Below are positions 59,381 through 64,000 of a DNA stretch of 64,000 bases, in pieces. Positions within the stretch are counted from its first letter, which is position 1; every line of letters begins with the position of its first letter. This DNA is from Stenotrophomonas rhizophila (GTDB lineage: Bacteria > Pseudomonadota > Gammaproteobacteria > Xanthomonadales > Xanthomonadaceae): the NCBI RefSeq assembly GCF_000661955.1, contig NZ_CP007597.1, positions 4,573,728 through 4,637,727 of the forward strand, read 5' to 3'. The notes beneath the pieces were generated by a model that was not told the origin of the DNA, did not search any database, and saw only the letters and a program-made list of their open reading frames with translations. The position numbers and the translations under genes are program-made.

Positions 59381-59455
59381 AACGACCGTTCCCCGCCGGC
59401 ACACCGCAGCGTGCCGCTATGATGTTGCTTCACTTGGCTGCAAGGATTCCCGCCA

Positions 59456-61633
59456 ATGAGGTCTTCCCTCCGCTGGCTGCTCGGCGCGCTGTGCCTGGCC
59501 AGTGCTTCGGTCGCGGCCGCACCGCAGGACGATTTCGACCGCTGCCTGGCCACCCTGCAGCCGCAGGCGACCAAGCAGGGCATCAGCGCGGCGGGTTTTG
59601 CGCGCTTCACTACCGGCCTGACCCCCGACCTGAGCGTGCTGCCGCTGCTCGACGCGCAACCGGAATTCACCACGCCGCTGTGGGACTACCTGGCCGCGCT
59701 GGTGGACAGCCAGCGCGTCGACGACGGACGCGCGCGTCTGCTCGAACACCGCGACCTGTTGAACCGGGTGTCCACCCAGTACGGCGTCGACCCGGCCACC
59801 ATCGTGGCAGTGTGGGGCGTGGAGAGCGATTACGGCCGCGTGTTCGGCAAGCGCCCACTGCTGCAGTCGCTGGCCACGCTGTCATGCAATGGTCGCCGCC
59901 AGCCGTTCTTCCGCGGCGAACTGCTCGCCCTGCTCAAGCTGCTCGACGCCGGCGACCTGCAGGCTGAAGGCCTCACCGGCTCCTGGGCCGGCGCCTTCGG
60001 CCACACCCAGTTCATGCCGTCCACCTACGCGCGTATCGCCGTGGACGGGGACGGCGATGGTCGGCGTGATCTGGTGGCCAGCATTCCCGATGCCCTGGCC
60101 TCCACCGCCAACTACCTGGCCAAGGCCGGCTGGCGCACCGGCCAGCCGTGGGGCATCGAAGTCCGCCTTCCCGCCGGGTTCAACCCGGCGCTGGCCGGGC
60201 GCACCCAGCGCAAGCCGCTGGCCAGCTGGCGCGCACTGGGCATCGCCCCGGTCGGCGGCGGTGTGCTGTCCCCGGCTGGCCTGCCCGACGACAGCAACGC
60301 CGCGCTGCTGCTGCCCACCGGCGCCAAAGGACCGGCCTGGCTGGTGTTCCGCAACTACGACGCGATCTACGCCTACAACGCCGCTGAAAGCTATGCACTG
60401 GCCATCGCCACCCTGGCCGACCGCCTGCGCGGCGGTTCGGGCACCGTGGCGGCGTGGCCCACCGACGACCCCGGCATCGGCCGCCGCGAGCGTCGCGAAC
60501 TGCAGAGCCTGTTGCTGGCCCGCGGCCACGACATCGGTGCCGCCGACGGCATGGTGGGCACCGCCACCCGCCGCGCCATCCAGGTCGAGCAGCAGCGCCT
60601 CGGCTGGCCCACCGCCGACGGCCGCGCCGGCCAACGCATCCTCACTGCCTTGCGCAGTGCGCCTCCCACCTTCATCTCCCCGACTGCCATGCCCGCATCC
60701 ACCGTGTTCACCCTGCCGCCCAACCACGCCCGCCTGGTGCAGTCCCCGGCCGGCCCCAGCGCCGCCCTGCCCAAGGTCGAGGGCCTGAGCCTGGGCACCG
60801 TGCAGGGCTTCCCTGCCTGGAAGGTGGACACCCCGTTTGCCAGCGCGGCCATCGCGGTGTTCGGCGGGCAGCTGTTGTCCTATGTCCCCAAGGGCGGCCA
60901 GGACCTCCTGTGGCTGTCACCCAGCGCGCAGGCGCTGCCCACCCCGATCCGCGGCGGCAGCCCGGTGTGCTGGCCGTACTTCGGGCGACAGGGGCAGGGC
61001 ACCTACGTGCCCTCGCATGGGTTCGTGCGCAACGTGGCATGGACACTGAAGGAGGCGCGCCGCGAGGCCGACGGCACTGTGCTGCTCACCCTGGCTCCGC
61101 CGCCGCTGGACAACCTGGCCCTGCGCCTGACCATGCAGCTGCGAATCGGCCGCACGCTTGAGCAGCGCCTGATCACCGAGAACACCGGCAGCCAGGCGGT
61201 CAGCTTCACCCAGGCCCTGCACAATTACTTCCGGGTGGACGACGCCACGGCCGTGGACGTACAGGGGCTGGACGGTCTCACCTATCTGGACAAGTTCGAG
61301 AACTACGCCACCCCGCGCGTGCAGCAGGGCGACTGGAACCTGCGCGACCCGCGCGATCCCGGCCGCAGCGACCGCATCTATACCGGCGCCGCCGGCCGTT
61401 ACGTACTCAAGGATCCTGGCCTGAAGCGGCGCATCGAAATCACCACCCAAGGCAGCCGCTCGCTGGTGGCCTGGAACCCCGGCCAGGCGGGGGCGGCCGG
61501 CATGGCCGACGTCGGCGCGGGCTGGCGCAACTACGTCTGCCTGGAGGCGGCCAACGCCGGCCCGGACGTGATCACGCTGCCTGCCGGCGCCAGCCACACG
61601 CTCACCCAGACCTTCCGCGTACTCCCCCTGTAA
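59456..61633 (+). CDS. Fusion of MltB-type lytic transglycosylase, peptidoglycan-binding and aldose-epimerase-like domains
   Basis: The 725-residue product has a signal peptide (LRWLLGALCLASASVAAA), an MltB-type lytic transglycosylase domain (about 25-330) with catalytic Glu123 in WGVESDYGR and GAFGHTQFMPSTYARIA, and a peptidoglycan-binding domain (about 345-402). A Pro/Ala linker follows, with an internal ATG at residue 412. The last ~290 residues match D-hexose-6-phosphate mutarotase/aldose epimerases (FGGQLLSYVPKGGQDLLWLS, FVRNVAWTL, ALHNYFRV). No stop occurs in any frame across the junction, which favours a true fusion. If the two halves are separate proteins, the second starts at 60689. 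Confidence 0.85.
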   Translation: MRSSLRWLLGALCLASASVAAAPQDDFDRCLATLQPQATKQGISAAGFARFTTGLTPDLSVLPLLDAQPEFTTPLWDYLAALVDSQRVDDGRARLLEHRDLLNRVSTQYGVDPATIVAVWGVESDYGRVFGKRPLLQSLATLSCNGRRQPFFRGELLALLKLLDAGDLQAEGLTGSWAGAFGHTQFMPSTYARIAVDGDGDGRRDLVASIPDALASTANYLAKAGWRTGQPWGIEVRLPAGFNPALAGRTQRKPLASWRALGIAPVGGGVLSPAGLPDDSNAALLLPTGAKGPAWLVFRNYDAIYAYNAAESYALAIATLADRLRGGSGTVAAWPTDDPGIGRRERRELQSLLLARGHDIGAADGMVGTATRRAIQVEQQRLGWPTADGRAGQRILTALRSAPPTFISPTAMPASTVFTLPPNHARLVQSPAGPSAALPKVEGLSLGTVQGFPAWKVDTPFASAAIAVFGGQLLSYVPKGGQDLLWLSPSAQALPTPIRGGSPVCWPYFGRQGQGTYVPSHGFVRNVAWTLKEARREADGTVLLTLAPPPLDNLALRLTMQLRIGRTLEQRLITENTGSQAVSFTQALHNYFRVDDATAVDVQGLDGLTYLDKFENYATPRVQQGDWNLRDPRDPGRSDRIYTGAAGRYVLKDPGLKRRIEITTQGSRSLVAWNPGQAGAAGMADVGAGWRNYVCLEAANAGPDVITLPAGASHTLTQTFRVLPL

Positions 61634-61690
61634 TCCGTCAGCCGGACGCCCGGACGGGCGAACCGGTGCCTTTCCCTCAAGGAACGAGTC

Positions 61691-62437
61691 ATGTCCGATA
61701 CCCCGTGGTACTACGCCGATCACCAGCAGCAGCGTCAGGGACCGGTGCCCGCCGCGCAGCTGCAGCAGCTGCTGGCGCAGGGCCAGATCACCGCCGACAC
61801 GCTGGTCTGGCGCCAGGGCATGGCCCAGTGGCAGCCCCTGCATGGCGTGGCCGATCTGGCGGTGCCCGCGCCGACGCCGGTCGAGCGGCCGCAGGATCCC
61901 TACGCTGCGCCGGCATCGGCCTTCGATCCCACCGCCCTGCCTGTGCAGGAACCCCTGGCGGCGGGCCAACAGGCGTATGCCGCCTTCGTCGGCGCCAACT
62001 TCCCGGTGTATCGCCGCAAGTGGCGCCTGGACCTCACAGCCGACGGCACGGCGGCCAGCACCACCGCCTGGAACTGGCCCGCCTTCCTGTTTGGCGCGTT
62101 CTGGATGCTGTACCGCCGCATGTATGCGGTGGCGGCCATGTGGATCGGCGCGCTCACCGTCCTGTCCATCCTGGAAACCCTGATCGATGTCAGCGACAGC
62201 GTATCGCTGGTGATCACCCTGGGGGCCAGCGTCGCGGCCGGTTCGGTGGGCAATCACCTGTATCTGCGGCATACCCAGCGGATGATCGCGCTGGCCGAGG
62301 CACGCCATCCCGGTGACGCGCCCGCGCAGCACGCCGCACTGGCTGGCCTGGGCGGTACCCGCTGGTCGGCGGTACTGGTCGGCATGGCCATTTACATCGT
62401 GGTGATCGGTGCGTTGTCCTTCCTGTTGGATCCCTGA
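61691..62437 (+). CDS. GYF_2 and DUF2628 domain membrane protein
   Basis: The 248-residue product has an N-terminal GYF_2/DUF4339 domain (about 5-50: PWYYADHQQQRQGPVPAAQL then GQITADTLVWRQGMAQWQ), a Pro/Ala linker, and a DUF2628 domain (about 100-165: FPVYRRKWRL then WNWPAFLFGAFWMLYRRMY) with about three membrane segments. Such proteins are thought to be small membrane regulators or scaffolds; the function is unknown. A GGAAC ribosome-binding site precedes the ATG. It converges on benE with 6 bases between the stops. Confidence 0.9.
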   Translation: MSDTPWYYADHQQQRQGPVPAAQLQQLLAQGQITADTLVWRQGMAQWQPLHGVADLAVPAPTPVERPQDPYAAPASAFDPTALPVQEPLAAGQQAYAAFVGANFPVYRRKWRLDLTADGTAASTTAWNWPAFLFGAFWMLYRRMYAVAAMWIGALTVLSILETLIDVSDSVSLVITLGASVAAGSVGNHLYLRHTQRMIALAEARHPGDAPAQHAALAGLGGTRWSAVLVGMAIYIVVIGALSFLLDP

Positions 62438-62443
62438 GCCGGC

Positions 62444-63628
62444 TCAGGCGCGCGCGGGTCGCAGCACCAGCAGGCAGATGCCACCGGCCACCAGCCCCCA
62501 GAAGGCCGAACCGATCCCGGCCAGTGACAGCCCCGAGGCGGTAACCAGGAAGGTCACCAGGGCCGCCTCGCGGTCGGCTTCTTCCCGCAGCGCCATCGAC
62601 AGGCTGTTGGCGATCGTGCCGAACAGGGCAATGCCGGCCACGCAGGCCACCAGTTCCTTGGGGAAGGCCGCGAACACCGCCGCCACCGTCGCCCCGAACA
62701 GGCCCACCACGATATAGAAGCCGCCGGCGGCCACCGCGGCGGTGTACCGGCGCGCGGGATCCTCGTGCGCCTCGCGGCCCATGCAGATCGCGGCGGTGAT
62801 CGCCGCCAGGTTGAGTCCGAACGCACCGAAGGGGGCCAGCAGCGTGTTGGCCACGCCGATCCAGCCAATCACCGGGGACACCGGTGTGTCGTAGCCGGAG
62901 GCACGGATCACCGCCACCCCCGGGATGTTCTGCGACGCCATGGTCACCACGAACAAGGGCAGGGCAACGCCGATCACTGCCGCCCACGACAGCGTGGGCC
63001 AGGTGAACACCGGCGTGGCCAGCTGCAGGCGAACCTCCTGCATATGCAGCAGCCCCTGGCCGGCAGCCACGGCGATACCCACCAGCAGGGTGGCGATCAC
63101 CGCATAGCGCGGGAACAGCCGGCGTCCGATCAACCAGGTGGCGAACATCGCCAGTGCCATGCCCAGCTGCGTCTGCATCGACACAAACACCTCCAGCCCG
63201 AAGCGCAGCAGTACGCCGGCCAGCATGCCCGCAGCCAGCGCCATCGGTACCCGCTGCATCAGCCGGGCGAAGATCCCCGAGAAGCCGGCGATCATGCCCA
63301 GCACTGCGGCCAGCACGAAGGCACCGATCGCATCGCTGTAGCCCACCGCACCGGCACCCACCACCAGCATGGCCGCGCCCGGCGTCGACCATGCCGTCAC
63401 CACCGGCACGCGGTAGCGCAGCGACAGGCCGATACAGGTGATGCCCATGCCCAGTCCAAGCGCCCACATCCACGAGGCGATCTGCGCCTGCGATGCGCCC
63501 ATCGCGCGTGCGGCCTGGAACACGATCACTGCCGAACTGGCAAAGCCCACCAACACGGTGATGAAGCCGGCCATCAACGAAGGCAACGACATATCGCGCA
63601 ACAACGAACGCTTGGCTACTGCAGACAT
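62444..63628 (-). CDS. benE: BenE-family benzoate/H+ symporter-like transporter
   Basis: The 394-residue product has about twelve membrane segments and the BenE pattern: SLMAGFITVLVGFASSAVIV, then RYRVPVVTAWSTPGAAMLVV, FTWPTLSWAAVIGVALPLFV and ALVTFLVTASGLSLAGIGSA. Family members transport benzoate. No benzoate catabolic genes are nearby, so the substrate is uncertain. Several in-frame ATGs are present; 63628 (MSAVAKRS) lies 8 bases after AGGGA, and 63637 is an alternative. Confidence 0.92.
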   Translation of the reverse strand: MSAVAKRSLLRDMSLPSLMAGFITVLVGFASSAVIVFQAARAMGASQAQIASWMWALGLGMGITCIGLSLRYRVPVVTAWSTPGAAMLVVGAGAVGYSDAIGAFVLAAVLGMIAGFSGIFARLMQRVPMALAAGMLAGVLLRFGLEVFVSMQTQLGMALAMFATWLIGRRLFPRYAVIATLLVGIAVAAGQGLLHMQEVRLQLATPVFTWPTLSWAAVIGVALPLFVVTMASQNIPGVAVIRASGYDTPVSPVIGWIGVANTLLAPFGAFGLNLAAITAAICMGREAHEDPARRYTAAVAAGGFYIVVGLFGATVAAVFAAFPKELVACVAGIALFGTIANSLSMALREEADREAALVTFLVTASGLSLAGIGSAFWGLVAGGICLLVLRPARA

Positions 63629-63671
63629 CACATGCATCCCTGACGACAAGACATGCATTGTTAGCAAGCCT

Positions 63672-63702
63672 GCGGCAGCACGCGCAACGCGCGTGCTGCC
63701 GC
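63672..63702. other. Strong GC hairpin upstream of benE
   Basis: GCGGCAGCACGCG-CAACG-CGCGTGCTGCCGC is a perfect 13-bp stem. It lies about 45 bases before benE, between that gene and the promoter region that faces the other way. It could be a terminator without a T-run, a binding site, or a REP-like element. It does not begin with GTAG. Confidence 0.6.
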
Positions 63703-63761
63703 GCTTGTAGATGAGCAGCACGCATTGATGACGCGTCGATGAAAAAGATCGAAGAAAAGCC

Positions 63762-63789
63762 TTGACGAATTTTCAGAAGTCTTTAGTAT
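63762..63789 (+). promoter_or_regulatory. Strong sigma-70 promoter (first of a tandem set)
   Basis: TTGACG (63762-63767) and TAGTAT (63784-63789) are spaced 16 bases apart in an A/T-rich stretch that contrasts with the GC-rich surroundings. Confidence 0.7.
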
Positions 63790-63868
63790 TCGCTCCCTCG
63801 CTGCGACGCGGTCTTCACCCCGGTGAACACCCACCCGCAGCGACGGCAACAAGCTTCGAAAGAAGGTG

Positions 63869-63896
63869 TTGACGGAAACGAAAAGCCTGACATAAT
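63869..63896 (+). promoter_or_regulatory. Second tandem sigma-70 promoter
   Basis: TTGACG (63869-63874) and CATAAT (63891-63896) are spaced 16 bases apart. The -35 box is part of AAGGTGTTGACG, repeated at 63985-63996, where a third promoter probably begins and is cut by the window edge. Confidence 0.7.
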
Positions 63897-63955
63897 AGGC
63901 GGCTCGCAACGACGAAAGCCTCTCGAGGCAAACGACGAAGCGGCATCGGCAACAA

Positions 63956-63975
63956 CGTTTCACTTCGGTGAAACG
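63956..63975 (+). other. UUCG tetraloop hairpin in the leader
   Basis: CGTTTCAC-TTCG-GTGAAACG is an 8-bp perfect stem with the very stable UUCG loop. It lies between the second and third promoters. It lacks a T-run and may be a processing or antitermination element of the transcript. Confidence 0.65.
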
Positions 63976-64000
63976 GCCTTGAAAAAGGTGTTGACGAAGC

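Larger units (their letters stand above)
63703..64000 (+). other. Non-coding leader of a probable rRNA or other stable-RNA operon
   Basis: The last 298 bases hold no convincing protein gene. Two good plus-strand promoters, the start of a third at 63991 and a UUCG hairpin all point rightwards. The box AAGGTGTTGACG occurs twice, at 63863-63874 and 63985-63996, exactly 122 bases apart. Tandem strong promoters ahead of a non-coding leader are typical of rRNA operons. The 16S gene itself is not in the window, so this is inference. Confidence 0.6.

Noticed and set aside
60600..60720. Frameshift as explanation for the transglycosylase-epimerase fusion
   Set aside because: No stop codon occurs in any of the three forward frames near the junction, so a single indel would not separate two genes cleanly. 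Fusion by loss of a stop remains possible.

Overview
The window is a stretch of GC-rich bacterial chromosome, tightly packed with genes, that starts at the replication origin. Three things point to Stenotrophomonas or a very close Xanthomonadaceae relative. The first is the order dnaN-dnaA-rpmH-rnpA-yidC-mnmE. The second is the gene content: a complete mla operon beside recCBD, egtBD, and a FUSC-type efflux operon. The third is the many short hairpin repeats that begin with GTAG, which match the SMAG/REP elements of S. maltophilia. No prophage, insertion sequence, CRISPR array or tRNA was seen. The assignment rests on recognition by eye, not on a database search.

Layout. 1-4.6 kb: the 5' part of dnaN, a probable oriC with DnaA boxes on both sides of dnaA, then rpmH, rnpA and yidC, closed by a strong terminator. 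4.7-8.7 kb: a large lipoprotein that joins a NodB polysaccharide deacetylase, a caspase-like domain and TPRs, followed at once by mnmE. 8.8-16.3 kb: a broken rhuM-like gene, a secreted glycerophosphodiesterase, an unknown membrane protein, a rhomboid protease, a TerC-family protein behind a yybP-ykoY (manganese) riboswitch, rlmI and a secreted M19 dipeptidase. 16.4-28.8 kb: a 66-bp tandem array of REP hairpins, an APC permease, a periplasmic unknown, a SUFU-domain protein, two LysR regulators with neighbouring oxidoreductases, a LysE-type exporter, NfsB, a GST, RmuC, a lipoprotein and a glutathione peroxidase.

28.8-42.1 kb: mlaFEDCB plus mlaA on the minus strand (phospholipid trafficking that maintains outer-membrane asymmetry), divergent from recC-recB-recD (double-strand-break repair). 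42.1-47.8 kb: a MarR-controlled efflux operon (marR, DUF1656, HlyD adaptor, outer-membrane factor, FUSC inner-membrane protein) with a clear palindromic operator. 47.9-54.1 kb: folE, then a three-gene SMC-like locus, jetA-jetB-jetC (MksF-MksE-MksB type). No jetD nuclease gene is present here.

54.1-64 kb: REP clusters around a TSUP permease, ychJ, a membrane diguanylate cyclase, the egtB-egtD ergothioneine pair, an unusual fusion of an MltB-type lytic transglycosylase with an aldose-epimerase domain, a GYF_2/DUF2628 membrane protein and benE. The last 300 bases hold no protein gene. They carry two good promoters, the start of a third, and a UUCG hairpin, and look like the leader of a stable-RNA (probably rRNA) operon that starts beyond the window.

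Most promising for follow-up: the JetABC locus without JetD, the deacetylase-caspase-TPR lipoprotein, and the transglycosylase-epimerase fusion.
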